From Earliella scabrosa (taxonomy: Eukaryota > Basidiomycota > Agaricomycetes > Polyporales > Polyporaceae), in assembly GCA_022605405.1 (NCBI GenBank), contig JABYQQ010000001.1, forward strand, positions 5,146,001 through 5,210,000: a DNA stretch of 64,000 bases, in the 5' to 3' direction. The translations under genes and the position numbers were made by a program. Shown one piece after another: positions 36,560-49,080 of this stretch. The notes beneath the pieces were generated by a model, which saw nothing but the letters and a program-made list of their open reading frames with translations, did not search any database and was not told the DNA's origin. How positions within the stretch are numbered: position 1 is the stretch's first letter; every line of letters starts with the position of its first letter.

Positions 36560-39500
36560 ATGAGCGGAACCAAAAGGAAGGGCGCCGGTGGTACCGGCAA
36601 ACAGAAGACTCGGAAAATGGCACGAGTGCAGATCTTCGACACTCCGGCCGGGGGTTCCACAAGTTCGCAACCCTCTCAGGTCACCGTCGAGAGTATCAGT
36701 TACCAGCAAAACCCTTCGGGACGGACTGGGCAACGCTCCGAGCGTCACGAAGTCCCGATAGACCCGTTAGAGCACATTTTCAGTACCAATGTCCTCCAGG
36801 GCGCGACAGAGGACAATGCTGAGTCTCTGGACGCGCTTGCGGACTCGATCATGGACGGTCTTCCGTTTCCGCAGGCCGAGGGACTTGCAACGACGGAGCC
36901 TGAGGTCTCTAACAGGAAGCGGAGGCGCACTGAACTGCGTGCTGCCGTACGTACATACGCCTTCGATATAGTCCCTTCAGTTCCCGAAGCTCACGGTATC
37001 CGGTGTTAGAACAAGCTCCGTGGTTGGCTGCCCGCGCGTCAAGCCTTTCTCGACGAATTGATCGCATTCGAGGGCTGCGACGAGCCGATAGATGAGAAAG
37101 AGGTCCTGTGTGCTCATTGTCAAACACGTCCCGCGACCATCCGATGTCAGGACTGTTTTCGCCGACCTATACGCTGCAAGGAGTGCGTACTGAGTACTCA
37201 TGGAGAACATCTTCTCCACCGCTTGCAGGTATGCCCTTGACATAGTCACAGCATGAACTACATGTTAATGCATACCTGTCATAGGCTTGGGATGGTGGTA
37301 AGTTTACGCGCACTTCGCTGGAAGCTCTCGGTCACAAGGTTCAAGTGGGCCATCTGGATGGATCTCGCTGCCCGCACCCATCTCCGATCACTCGCCGGGT
37401 CGTCGTGTGCGATTCGACGGGCATCCATACCCACCGTGTTCGGTTCTGCAAGTGCTTGGACGCCGACCAACAACATACTGCTGAGTGGCGTCAGCTGATA
37501 GCCCTCGGATGGTTTCCCGCAACCATGGATCGGCCTGCAACCGTGTTCACCTTCCGTCTTCTCAAGACATTTCAAGAACTCAACTTCCAGGGGAAAACCA
37601 ACCTGTACGACTATTGGAAGACGATCGAGCGAATCACAGACAACTCAGGAGGCGCGGAGGTGTTTGTAAGTGCCGAGGATGTCGATGATATCGTCTCTCA
37701 GAGCTAACTCCTGCCGCGGTGCAGAATCGGTACAAGCAGTTGTCTCACGCGGTCAGGACATGGCGACATCTCATCATGCTCAAACGAGCCGGCCGTGGAC
37801 ACGATCCGGCGGGCGCAGATGCGACCCAGCAAGGCGAACTCGTTGTCGAATGCCCGGCTTGTCCGCAGCCAGGCAAGAACATTCCCGATGATTGGGAGAG
37901 CGCTCCGCCGGAGCAGAAGTACGTTTCCCGTCACTTTATTCAAAGCAATCATTTGGGCACTGACCTCCCCGAATCAGATGGCTATATACCTTATTCCTGA
38001 TGATCGACGCGAACTTCCGCGCACGTCTGAAGGATCGCGGGTTCGATGACGTCGAGCTGGCGCCCGGGTGGGCGTACTATGTGGAGGAGACGGCATACCA
38101 AGCCCATCTCGCCTCCGCCGGCGATCAGAAAGAGGTGCGAGCTCGTTCTAATTAATTTACGGTTGACTTACTCTAGCTGACCGTGGGGCCCGTAGGAGAA
38201 CACTTGCTCTGCCGAGCACAACGCAATCTTGAAGGCCAATCTTCGGAAGGAAGGCTACATCGCCTCCGGTATCGGGGCGGTGCTGTGCGCACGTCATGCG
38301 CTTGTGCGGAAGAACGGCGCCGGCGATATTCAACTTGGAGAAAAGTGAGTCCTCCGCTTTGGTGTTCCGTGTTCCGGAATCCGATATTGATGCGTGACCG
38401 TCAGGTACGCGAACATGGATTACCTCGTGTTTTCCACCCTCATCAGCCTATTGCTCGCGCTTCCGCTCCTCCTGTCCTATGACATCGCCTGCCAGTGGAG
38501 CAAGCGGTTGTTCACACGGATGCAAGAGAACTTCCCCGAGCGTATGCATCTCGATCCTCGTGTGGTCGAGCAGGTCCGCTTTGCGATCCCAAAGAAGCAT
38601 TTCCGGGTACACGGCGGGGAGCCGCACTCCCGCTGGTCTCTCAATCTGCTTCGGTGGGTTGCTCGCACGTACGGTGAATGGATTGAAGCCCATTGGTCTC
38701 ACATGAATCCGCTTGCGCTGAGCACTCGAGAAATGGGACCGGGGATGCGTCATGAGGTCTATAATGATCACTGGGGTGCCTGGAACTGGCAGAAGACTAT
38801 CACATTCGGTATGTGCAGGCATACTACAGCTCATCTGTCCCTGTGTATGCTAACTATGCCGTAGGCATTGTACTCCTGCGCGCCCTGGAGGAAGCTTGCG
38901 AGTTCAGCGCGAAGCAACGGAAGATCTATACTGACTACTCGGCCAAGTTCTCGGCGCCGACCTTGGCGGCCTGGGAGGCGATGCTCGAGGCTTGGCAAGA
39001 AGATCCGAACAATCCCGACCCGCACGAAGAGCCGACGACCGGTGAGTACAATGGCAACATCATAACGTTAACGTGCTGACTCAAGCCTTTGATAGCGATC
39101 TCTCTCGCAAGCGTTAAGCTGGAACTCAGCCAAGAGGAGGCTGTGGAGGCCGCATCGGGTCAACTTCCTGCACACGACGTGACGCCCGGAGTCCTGTTGC
39201 AAGTGGGGTTGGAACTCGAAGAGCGACAGTATGTGTCTATTCGTGGTCTTATGCTGGTGTCTTTACTAATCCGACTCTTTCTAGACGTGCTCTCCGTCTT
39301 CGCTCAGTGGTGGGCCGTAGCGTGTCCGAGCTCGCAGAACAACAACAGAAACGTAATCTGCTGATGCGCCGGATCGAGCTTTGGCAGGCGATCCAAGATG
39401 TTCACATGCCAATGGTCGCGCAGCTTCGGGCGGCTGGTCAGCTGGGATCCGACGGCACCTCTCCCACGCTTATCAAAGCCGAGGACGTGAAGCTGTGGCT

Positions 39501-40392
39501 TCCTTCAGCTCTACCGACCCAACTACTGGCAGCAGATGCGCTTGTGGGCTTACGGGTCAAGGAGGCCCGCCTTCGCACAGCACAAATGGCCGACGCCCTC
39601 GCAGACATTCGTCGGGTGCGCCGCGTCCTCGCCGCCATCACCGAGTTTCAGCGTATGAATGTCAGCGGCATGGGTCAGCGGGCTGTCACCCGAAATCTAG
39701 GCCTTTACGACCGGTTCCTCGTCAAGCAAAAGCGCGCTACGCAGCGCTATCGTGATGCGCGCTCAGCAATGGAAGCACTCGATCCAGCCGGCGAGTGGCG
39801 AGCGACTTACAAGGTCTTGCTTGATGCAGACCTTCGGGGACCTCGGCGTAGCGATGACGACGTCATACCGAGCGAGGGACGGTATGAGATCAGCTGGATA
39901 TGGCTGACTCCGCAGTCTGCGCGCGATCCCCGAGACCAGAATCAGCCGGCGTCCAATGAGGAGTTCATCGAGACCATGCGAGCTGAATGGGCCCGCGCTC
40001 GTGCTCGCGCTGATCGCTGGGACGAGGAGAAGAAACTCGTGCAAGAGGAAATGCGACGCGTTCTGGAGTACTTCAAGTGGAAAGCACGCTGGTGGCGCGA
40101 GCAGGCAGGGCGTCGGACCGAGGGTTCCGCAAGGTTCCGCCGGGGGCTCCTGATCTTTGCCGAGAAACAGGCGGCAGTGTTTGATGCGCTCGCCGCTCGC
40201 ACTGCATCCTTTTGGATCAATTTCCTCAAGAGACTGGGACCGCTCCCCGCATGGATCCAGCCCTATGAAAGTCATGCACGCACAGTCCGCCCGCGACGAG
40301 GACTAGTTACCAGCATTAGCGAGCTAGTGGAAGGCGAGGCACTAGTCGATGAATCGGAGTCATCCGATGATGAGGAGCGCACTAATGTCTAG
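36560..40392 (+). CDS. KDZ (Kyakuja-Dileera-Zisupton) transposase, 1,102 aa
   Basis: Ten exons keep phase throughout: join(36560..36946, 37010..37228, 37285..37665, 37725..37918, 37978..38134, 38196..38344, 38405..38808, 38865..39041, 39096..39228, 39285..40392). The N-terminus is basic (KRKGAGGTGKQKTRK). A CxC2-type Cys cluster follows (about 163-195, CAHC, CQDC, CKEC, then THGEHLLHRL) and WDGGKFTRTSLEALG with GIHTHRVRFCKC. The RNase H-like core contains WLYTLFLMIDANFR (D404), SYDIACQW (D522) and YGEWIEAHWS (E587 or E590), the likely acidic catalytic residues. The C-terminal third is helical and charged. It is the only transposase in the element and would act on the inverted repeats. No stop or frameshift is seen, so it may be active. 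Confidence 0.93.
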
Positions 40393-40914
40393 CCGTCAGT
40401 TGGTATCTCAGTAGTCTATACAAGTGGCATGTATCCTCTAGCATTGAGTTTGATTATCATGGCGATAGTGAACTATAGGAAACGAGAGCCTTATTTGACT
40501 GGGCGGCCTTGATGTTGTGAGGCGCAGATTGTGAATAAATTCACGCCAACCCATCCAATTGATACCAAACGTTACACGTTGATGCTCCGTGCCTGTGGCT
40601 ATCGACATACGAAGCTTGAAGTCACACGGAGAGGATTTGGATACTCCACGGACGGTTTCCTGACATCCGAGTAAGGACGGTAAGCGCCATAAGGGCAGTA
40701 AGTCTTTCGGAGATCTGATTGGTGATGGGCTGGGTGGGATATCGCTGTGAGTACCCGGATAGTTGCACATGACTTGTGGGCAGTACTTGGAACCCGATAG
40801 AAATACTACCAACTCTGATGTACTGATAGGTGGGGTAACCAGGTGTGAACACCAATTGGCTGTAATGAATAATCTATGTCAAAGATATGCAATTAGATAA
40901 TGCAGTGGTGCAAA

Positions 40915-42050
40915 AGTGTAAGCCCACCTAATCAGCCAGGATTTGAAGAGGGATGTACATCCATCTAATCAGCCAGGGTTTGATAATGGATGTATGCCTG
41001 TCTGATCAGCTGGAGTTTTATAATAGTAGGACACCCATCTAATAAGCCAGAGTTTTATAATGAATGTACAACCATCTAATCAGGCCTGGTTTCATAATAG
41101 GTGTATGCCCATCTAATCTTTTATAATGGATGTACATCCATCTAATAAGCCAGAGTTTGATAATGAATAGGCCTGGGTTTATAATAGGTGTACGCCCATC
41201 TAATCAGGCATGGTTTTATAATGGGTGTACATCCATCTAATAAGCCAGAGTTTGATAATGAATAGGCCTGGTTTTATAATAGGTGTACGCCCATCTAATC
41301 AGCCGGAGTTTTATAATGGGTGTACACCCATCTAATAAGCCGGAGTTTTATAGCAGTAGTACAACCATCTAATCAGGCCTGGTTTTATAATAGATGTACA
41401 CCCATCTAATCAGGCCTGGTTTTATAATGGGTGTACGCCCATCTAATCAGCCGGAGTTTTATAATGGTAGTACAACCATCTAATCAGGCACGGTTTTATA
41501 ATAGGTGTACACCCATCTAATCAGCCGGAGTTTTATAATGGTAGTACAACCATCTAATCAGCCGGAGTTTTATAATGGTAGTACAACCATCTAATCAGGC
41601 ACGGTTTTATAATAGGTGTACACCCATCTAATCAGCCGGAGTTTTATAATGGTAGTACAACCATCTAATCAGCCGGAGTTTTATAATGGTAGTACAACCA
41701 TCTAATCAGCCGGAGTTTTATAACAGTAGTACACCCATCTAATAAGCCGGAGTTTTATAACAGTAGTACACCCATTTAATACATTTAATAAGCCGGAGTT
41801 TTATAACAGTAGTACACCCATTTAATAAGCCAGAGTTTTATAACAGTAGTACAACCATCTAATCAACCAGGGTTTTATAATGGGTATCAGTGAATCATAA
41901 TACTCTTGTATGCCCCATATTACAATGAGTGGGCTCCTGTTATATAACAGGACTATTGTATGCCAGACGGTTTTACAATCCACCACAGAATTAATAATTA
42001 GTGTACCAGGGTACTGGTGTTTTGTAAAACAAAAGTGGAAACTACTGGTG
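40915..42050. repeat. Right terminal inverted repeat with inward minisatellite
   Basis: The mirror of the left end. The outer ~210 bp are almost identical to the left arm in reverse complement; one early difference is a T/C in the first array units. The array is longer than on the left (about 960 bp versus 630 bp), so copy number has drifted while sequence has not. Confidence 0.9.
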
Positions 42051-42969
42051 GGAGCGGACATCGGAGCGGACATCGGAGCGGACGTCAGAGTGGACGTCGG
42101 GGAGGACGTCGGGGAGGACGTCGGAGCGGACGTCAGAGCGGACATCAGGGAGGACGTCGGGGAGGACGTCGGGGAGGACGTCGGGGAGGACGTCGGGGAG
42201 GACGTCGGGGAGGACGTCAGAGCGGACGTCGGGGAGGACGTCAGAGCGGACGGCGGGGAGGACGTCAGAGCGGACGGCGTTGGGTAAGTTGCTGTGGACG
42301 TCGGGGCGGATGTTGGAGAGGACCTCAGAGCGAACATCGGAGCGGACGGTGCTGAGGACGTTCGCGCGGACAGCGGGGCGGACGTCGGGGCTGATGGTGC
42401 TGAGGACGTTCGTGTGGACGTCGGGGCGGACGTCGGGTCGGACGGTGCTGAGGACGTTCGCGTGGACGTCGGGGCTGACGGTGCTGAGGACGTTCGCGTG
42501 GACGTCGGGGCGGACGTCGGGTCGGACGGTGCTGAGGACGTTCGCGTGGACGTCGGGGCGGACGTCGGGCCGGACGGTGCTGAGGACGTTCGCGTGGACG
42601 TCGGGGCTGACGGTGCTGAGGACGTTCGCGTGGACGTCGGGGCGGACGTCGGGTCAGACGGTGCTGAGGACGTTCGCGTGGACGTCGGGGCGGACGTCGG
42701 GCCGGACGGTGCTGAGGACGTTCGCGTGGACGTCGGGGCTGACGGTGCTGAGGACGTTCGCGTGGACGTCGGGGCGGACGTCGGGTCGGACGGTGCTGAG
42801 GACGTTCGCGTGGACGTCGGGGCGGACGTCGGGCCGGACGGTGCTGAGGGCGTCGGAGCGGATGGTGCTGAGGACGTCGGGGCGGACGTCGGGGCGGACG
42901 TCGGGGCGGACGTCGGGGCGGACGTCGGGGCGGACGTCGGGAGGGACGTCGGGGAGGACGTTCCTGTGA
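42051..42969. repeat. GACGTCGGGG-type coding minisatellite with 132-bp higher-order unit
   Basis: Tandem 12-bp-like units (GTCGGGGCGGAC variants) encode Asp-Val pairs on the minus strand. From about 42,390 to 42,850 they are arranged as blocks of 48, 48 and 36 bp each starting GTGCTGAGGACGTTCG, repeated about three times. This is the tract into which the KDZ element inserted. Confidence 0.85.
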
Positions 42970-44986
42970 ACGGTGTCGCGCATCTGGGTCTGGATGTCAC
43001 CATGGACACCATTTTGAATGTCGGGATGGGTGCGGGATGGGGTATTCACGGGTGTGTTGCGGACGGGAGGCAGGGGCGCGACGTTCCCGCGGACGTCGGC
43101 GTTCATCTGTTGGGGAACATCCAACACGACAAGCGAACTGACATGCGGGTGGGTTGCGGAGTGCTCCCCCGTATGCTGCGAGTAGTCCTGTGTAGCCTGG
43201 AGGCTCACTGCAAGCTGAGCACCCGACGCTTCATTGTTACGGGGCCACGTCCCGTGTGTTCCTGCACCGCCTATCCCCGTCCTCTTGCCAACCCAGACTG
43301 CAGAGTCGGACAAACCAGAGCTATGACCGCTTGTCAAACTCTGGGGGCCAGGCATACGAGTGGAGATAGACTCTGACTCGAGGGTCTGGGCGACTAAGTC
43401 TGCTCCACCTTCAGAACCTATGGACGCGCAACAGGTCAGAAATGCGACAAGTGAGCAAGAGTACTACGCAGGGTGGGCCTCACCTGTTGCTTCTTGATGA
43501 GGCGTAGCGGTCTGACCTTCCCGAGGGTCGGCACTTCGAGTCGCGCCAGATCTCTTGCGGCGACCCTCTATGAAGCATAACGGTCATGAGCTGCGACCAC
43601 GCAAGTCCTGTAGAATATGACAACGTACGCTGATTATGCTTCGTTTTGTCTTCGCTTGCGGCGCCCGTCGTGCCGAGTGACATGGTAGTGGACTGGGCGG
43701 CGACTGTGGCGTAGGTAAGGAACCGTGACAATTCATAGCAGAGTCTCTCATACCGTTCGCTCTGGCCGACGCTCGGGTTTTGCGGTTTGAATTAAGGGGC
43801 TTCCCAGGTATTGAGCTGGTGAGCGAACCTTTGATCGCAGGGCGGTGTCAGTCACTCTGTCAGCACTTCACTATCGGCGAGGTCATACCTAGCGTTTTCC
43901 CTCCTCGTGAGGGCCTAGGACGGGCGGTGGCCGAGTCTGAATCGGCATCCACAGTACCGGATGAAGCCGTTGACGAGGTGTCTGTCGTCTCCGAAGTCAG
44001 ACATGCAGTAGGCAGACGTGAACAGGACTCGTACCCTGGTCAATACCCGGGCCTGTGAGCGCTTGATGCTCCGGCTGCACCACCGCGGAAGCTTGCTGCA
44101 ACACCGAGGACGAAGCAGCTGCAGGAGCTATCAGTAAAGTTGACATAAGATCCCCGATGTGTGTTGCAAACGAGAGAACATACCGGGACCCGTGTTGGCC
44201 GTTTTGCGGGGGCGCTTCGCGCGGGCTGTGACGGGGAGTTCATCGGCGGGAGCGGAAGGTGGGAGTTGAGCTTCTCCGGCTACGATGAGCGAATGGATGT
44301 AAGTGGACTGTTCGGGATCGCAACGCCGCATGGTTAGGATACTTACTCGCCACCAGCGTCGCTCGCTCACTTGCGGCGTCCTTCATGAACTTCGCCGCAT
44401 TAGCGGTTACAATAACCCGGCGTCCAGACCGGCGTGCTGAGGGAGTAAGAGGAGGGGGTATTGTTATGCTATCCAACGCCGAAGGCCTAGTTGGGGTCCC
44501 TCGGCGCTCAGATGCCAAGGTCCCAGCCAGCTCGTTGGCCGTTGCGACCGCCGACGGAGTGTCGGACGCGTCAGCGGACTTGCCGACCAATGCGCTGGAC
44601 GATGAACCCGCCATTGCGTTTTGGGGGGCGCTGGTGAAAGCTTCAGTCGATGCGGCGGTCGAAGACGCGTCCGCAGTGGACGTGTCGGTCGACGACGCGT
44701 TTTTTGACGCGGCAAGACGCGTCAGCCGAGGGGGCTGCAGGTGATCAGCAGTGAGCTACGGTCATACTTACTTTCAGATGCTTACCATGGACATAGAATT
44801 GGGCGGGCTGCGGGCTGCGAGGATGTCGAGGTCCAGGGCAACACTGTAGAGTGGTGATGGTAGACGTGGAAGAGAGGGTGAGAGTGTGTGCGTAGACTGA
44901 GCAGACGCGTCACGTCTAGAGACGTATGCCTTGCCTGATAGTTTCCCACCTGGAGAGGTGCAGTCGGGAGTCGCACAGGTTGACAT
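42051..44986 (-). pseudogene. 5' part of the Asp-Val-repeat gene split by the KDZ element
   Basis: Likely begins near MSTCATPDCTSPGGK at 44,986. A GTAAGC intron leads to PPRLTRLAASKNASSTDTST, then Ser/Ala-rich sequence and ARRSGRRVIVTANAAKFMKD with AASERATLVAS, a motif recurrent in Agaricomycete hypothetical proteins. A GTAAGT intron joins to AGEAQLPPSAPADELPV with RAKRPRKTA. Several short exons follow between 44,140 and 43,380. The exon from about 43,355 reads HVSSLVVLDVPQQMNADVRG and then the long PDVRPDV repeat to the insertion point, where it continues in frame at 30,990. Middle splice sites are approximate, and the first exons could belong to a separate gene. Confidence 0.5.
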
Positions 44987-45245
44987 ACCGTTGATTTCCG
45001 GTCGCTAGGACTGTGGCGGGAACCCCGCACATGGAAGAGCAAACTCCCTAGGTGCCCGCTGGATGTCCGCAGGGATGTCCAATCTACCGTGTAGGGCAAT
45101 ACTGAAACGAATCGGGTTTAAGTGAGGGGTCCTTCTTTCGACTGCGCCACAAGAAAGACATCATGTTGCCGTTACATCCAACGTGCACATATTCGCCGCG
45201 AACCCAAGTTCCACATCGCAGCAATCAAGAAGATATACATTTAGT

Positions 45246-46359
45246 TCAAATCTCATCGTCAGCGTGTTCTTCCCAGAGAGCCCAGAGGTCCGTACCCCGA
45301 CACCCAAGGCGACGATTGTAGGTGGCCCAATACTCCGAGCGCCCAGAGATTCGCACCTCCGGATTCTGCAGAGACTGTGCCGCGTCCTGAAGGGAAGCCC
45401 GGTCATCCTCCAGCCAGGACAGGGCCTCCCTGCAGCGCTCAAGCTCTCTCTCCTCGGACGTCCGGAGGCTGAAAGGGTCCAAATCCTCCGAGGACGCCTC
45501 GCGCCCGTCGTCGCCGCCGAGAAAGGCAGGATTCGGGATCGGACTAGGCGAGCGGTCGCCGTTGAGCTGGGAAAAGGAGCGATGAATGGAAACCATGTCT
45601 GTGGAAATCGGGGGAGCCTGCGCCGGCTGGTTACTGGTCGGTGAGGCTATCGCTGAACCCGCGCGTGAGTCCCAGGCTGGACCGTCGGCGTTGGTGCAAT
45701 CGCCCTGCTCGCCCACCGGCATAGATGGCGACGATGGGAAGAAGTTGAGCCGCCGCCGGCCTCTTTGTTCAAAAGTCGTGGATGGGGCGGCGTTGGGGGC
45801 TTGGCCGGGGAAGGGAAGAGGTTCGCCGTTGGCAGCAAGCTGTTCGTCCGTAAATGGGTCGCTGCATTCAGGGGTTCCTCTTTCGCCGATGGGCCCCACG
45901 GAGCCAACGCACTCTGGGCTTCCGCGCTCGCCAATTGGCCCGAAGAAGTCGGTGCTCTCGGAGGACCCGCGTTCACCTATCGGCCCAACAGAATCGGAGC
46001 TCCCGACCTCTCCGATCGGCTGAGAGGGCGACGAGCTGCGGTCGCCCGTCTCGCAAGAGCTAAAGGAGAGCGAGCCATTGCTGACCGCCAGGCGGAAGTC
46101 GCGAAGCTCTGCCTGCGATCCTCGGGCTACCGCATCTCGCATCTCCGGTAGCATGCGGCATTGACTGATGGGAGGCTCTGGCGGGTTACATGTGGGTGAC
46201 GGTGAGCACATGCGAGCCCGCCTAAACAATTCCGGAGCTGTATAAGTCCGCAAGATACTGTCAGCCTGCGCGTGGCAGCAAGGCAGCTGGTGTAGTGAAC
46301 TCACGAGCTCCAGGGGACTGAGACTTTGCCCTGGTGCGTTTGCGTCCGCGCAAATGCAT
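45246..46359 (-). CDS. Repeat protein with GPIGERGS units, function unknown
   Basis: Starts MHLRGRKRTRAKSQSPGA; a GTGAGT intron ending at TATACAG joins in phase to PELFRRARMCSPSPTCNPPE. A block of imperfect repeats follows (IGEVGSSDSVGPIGERGSSE and similar, four to five units), then a disordered region and a helical C-terminus ERELERCREALSWLEDDRAS with SEYWATYNRRLGCRGTDLWA, ending ADDEI. The start is 215 bp from the divergent plus-strand gene at 46,574, so promoters are probably shared. No known family recognised. Confidence 0.6.
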
Positions 46360-46573
46360 GGGATATATCTAGCACCAAAACATAAGCTTCCTCAGTAAAA
46401 GCCGAATGTAAGTATGTGGACACACGTACTGGAACGCGTGCAAGAGACGGGTCAACTTCCGGGTGATGGACTTGAGAGTTCAAGGTTGACCTCGACATCT
46501 AAGTGCCCTTCGTCCTGTCTTCGCGGGCGTCTCTTGTTCGGCGTTCTCGGCTGTGGATCCTCTCCTGTCTACC

Positions 46574-48723
46574 ATGTCCCGACAACTCCCTCGAAATATC
46601 CCGACGCCTGAGGACATTCAGCGTGCTTGTGACTTGAGCAGTCAGCTCTATCATGCTTGGACAGAACGCCCACCGACTACGTCACCTGCCCGCCGTAGCT
46701 GGGACGGTCTTTTCACGAAGACTTGCAAGAATCTGATCAAAGTCATTGGCGACGCTCACTTCACAACCCTCCCTGCATTCGTTATTGGATGCATCTGGGA
46801 GTTCAACAATCACTGTCGTAGCAAGACCGAAATCGTGGACGCAGAAGCTATCCGCCTGGCGTCGACTGACAACCACCCCGCGTTCGACCGTTCGTCACCT
46901 CGGTCCTTGTGTTACACTCCATCGGAAGAGGGCCCTGTGGTGCTGCAGGAGAAGAACAAGCTGAGCGAGGTGTGGTGGGAGGTTACCCGTACGTACAACT
47001 GTTGTTGCATGCTTGCTTGGACCCATTCCCACTTCGAGACAGGGGAGACCGCTACCCAGCCCTCCGAACAACCATCACACAGCCCGCTTTCACCCATGGA
47101 CGGTTCTGCGTCAGGAAATCCGCCGGGTCGTAAGCGGGCTGCTTCTTCGTCACTGCCGGACGATGCAGAAGAAGAGCGAGCGGACCCAGGGGGAATAGCA
47201 GTGGTTGGAGAGGAAGAGCTTTGTGAGGAGGAAGTTCCCGAGACCATTGCGTTTGTGAGTGACCTCCATGGCTCCAGCTGCCGGACATTCCTTCACATTG
47301 GTTTGCAGAATGCTGGTTCTGGTTGTGACAGCTGCTGCAAGGTCGACGCTGTTTGCGAGGTGGACACATTTGCCGGGACTGTATGCAAGCACTGCAAGCA
47401 CATCAAGACGAAGTGTAGCTTCATGCAAATCAACCCGAAAACCCGCCGGTGCTTCCTTGTCTGGCGGCTGTGGAAGCTTACCGCCAACGGGGCCGATTCT
47501 CCATCCCTCATTCCGCTTCAATACTTGTCGGAGGCCGTCGAGCCGCCGGCCTGGTGGCAGGCGCTTCTATTGGCGAAGAGGGGGAGAGCTCGCAAGCGCC
47601 TCCGCACCTCAGAGGCACCTGTCGATGTGCGCCGGTCACGCAGTGCTTCTCAAACGCGGTCCATCCCTCCCGTGGAAGGGCCGTCTGCGAACATCACGCT
47701 AGAGGCAACGTCCGCCTCCGTTCAGACTCGCGCGAAGTCAAAGAACCGCGCTCTAGGTGTCCCTGAGGGCTTGCAAAGTTCGACCGCGACGGCTTCGGCG
47801 GCTAGAAGCCACAACGTCTCAGGATTGGACGGCCCCGCGGCCGACGTCCCGACTGCACCGAAGCCTCCGGTCACGCGTCGCACACGCGCTAGCGTCTTAA
47901 GTACCGCTCCGGAACTCTTATCATCTGGGGCTTGCGAATCTGCGACGAAGCCAGGGGCCCCTGCTGCGCGGAAGGGCGCGAGTTATTTGCTTCCTCCGCC
48001 ACTCTCAGGTACGCATACGGTCACCTTCTACATCGCGCTATTGCCCTCGTCTAATATCTCCGAGATGTTTCAGGCTCGTGGCGTGACCTTCCGACGATTG
48101 AGCGAAGGCAGCCTCCTCCGCAGGCACTCACTAGCAACACTCTGCATGAGCACCACAACGCATCGCGCGCCTGCGATAGCGCACGAGACAGCCTCGGTCC
48201 GTTTCACGAGGAGCTGCTTGCGATCGCCGGAAATCAGAAGCTCATCCTCGAACGGGTTAATCAAGTCTCAGGCGAGGCGTCGTCTGCTGTGCAAGCCCTA
48301 CTTGCCGACGGACACCAGCAACTTTTGCACGACCTCCGCGATCCTCTCACCCTTCTCGCCCTCTCGTTGGCTTCCGCCGAGATGACACCTGACGTTCGCG
48401 AGGCGCTGCTTTATCTAAGCACTCACCCTTTACGTGCCCAACACGCCCCTCTCCTCAGCGAACGTAACGGTCCTCGAGACGATCCTGACGTCGTCTCCCA
48501 CACGTCCAGGCCGACGTGTCTCTCTGCGGCGATCAGCCAGCTACGTGACCGCCTCATTAGGGTTGAGGGGAGCGATGCTATGGACGGGGATGTCGCTGCT
48601 ATGGACGGGGATGTTGCTATGAACGGGGATGTTGCTGCAGGCGCCCCGGACGCCAACGTAGAGCAGCTTCAAAGTGTTGTACGCGGACTCGAAGCTCGGA
48701 TTGAGAAGCTGGAGACTGCATGA
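46574..48723 (+). CDS. Cys-cluster protein with C-terminal coiled coil
   Basis: Starts MSRQLPRNIPTPEDIQRACD. The middle contains GCDSCCKVDAVCEVDTF then CKHCKHIKTKCSF, a six-or-more Cys cluster of the kind common in Agaricomycete hypothetical proteins and probably zinc binding. An intron at 48,009-48,073 joins in phase to GSWRDLPTIERRQPPPQ and a helical tail ending VEQLQSVVRGLEARIEKLET, a likely coiled coil, preceded by MDGDVAAMDGDVAMNGDV repeats. Further in-frame introns are likely at about 46,990-47,062 and 47,250-47,307; without them the protein is 694 aa. It is 357 bp upstream of the dioxygenase gene on the same strand. A DNA-binding role is inferred from the Cys cluster only. Confidence 0.65.
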
Positions 48724-49080
48724 GAGTCCGAACTGAGTAGCATGCAGACGTATTTGGATGGACTAGGACTTGACGTAGATACGCTCCGCCGTCTCGCTTT
48801 GTCGTTATCGGCCCCCGCGAACGCAGCAGTTCCCGCTCCCAGTATGGTCCTGGGGAGCCAGTAGCCAGTAGACTCTTTTTGCAACACTGACCGGTAGATT
48901 TTGTTAGGTAGCGACTATAGCATTCGTGGTATCGCCGAGATCTGGGTACATACAAGTGGCCAACAAGTGGCACCACGAATCCTGGCGCCTGACAATTGAT
49001 TGCCGTCTTAGATGTGACCTGACATCCCTCACGAAGCCCTCTGCTGGGTTTCACCATCTCTCCACCTACCAGGTCCCAAT

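Larger units (their letters stand above)
30998..42050 (+). mobile_element. KDZ DNA transposon, 11,053 bp, apparently complete
   Basis: Bounded by inverted repeats starting CACCAGTAGTTTCCAC at 30,998 and ending in the reverse complement at 42,050. Flanks carry the 7-bp string GGAGCGG on both sides, a probable target-site duplication, though the site lies in a repeat. Deleting the element and one copy of the string leaves the host Asp-Val reading frame continuous, which strongly supports these limits. Inside are a 10-exon KDZ transposase (36,560-40,392), a viroplasmin-domain gene (35,073-35,919) and a minus-strand gene (31,946-34,752), with AT-rich minisatellite arrays inside each end. Nearly identical ends and intact genes suggest a recent insertion. 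The stretch 40,393-40,914 holds no gene that I can see. Confidence 0.92.

Noticed and set aside
30998..42050. TET/JBP gene as cargo inside the KDZ ends
   Set aside because: No HxD oxygenase is encoded between the inverted repeats; the only such gene lies outside at 49.1 kb.
42017..43376. Long plus-strand open frames through the DV repeat
   Set aside because: The repeat is open in several frames; only the minus-strand frame connects across the KDZ insertion and to conserved exons.
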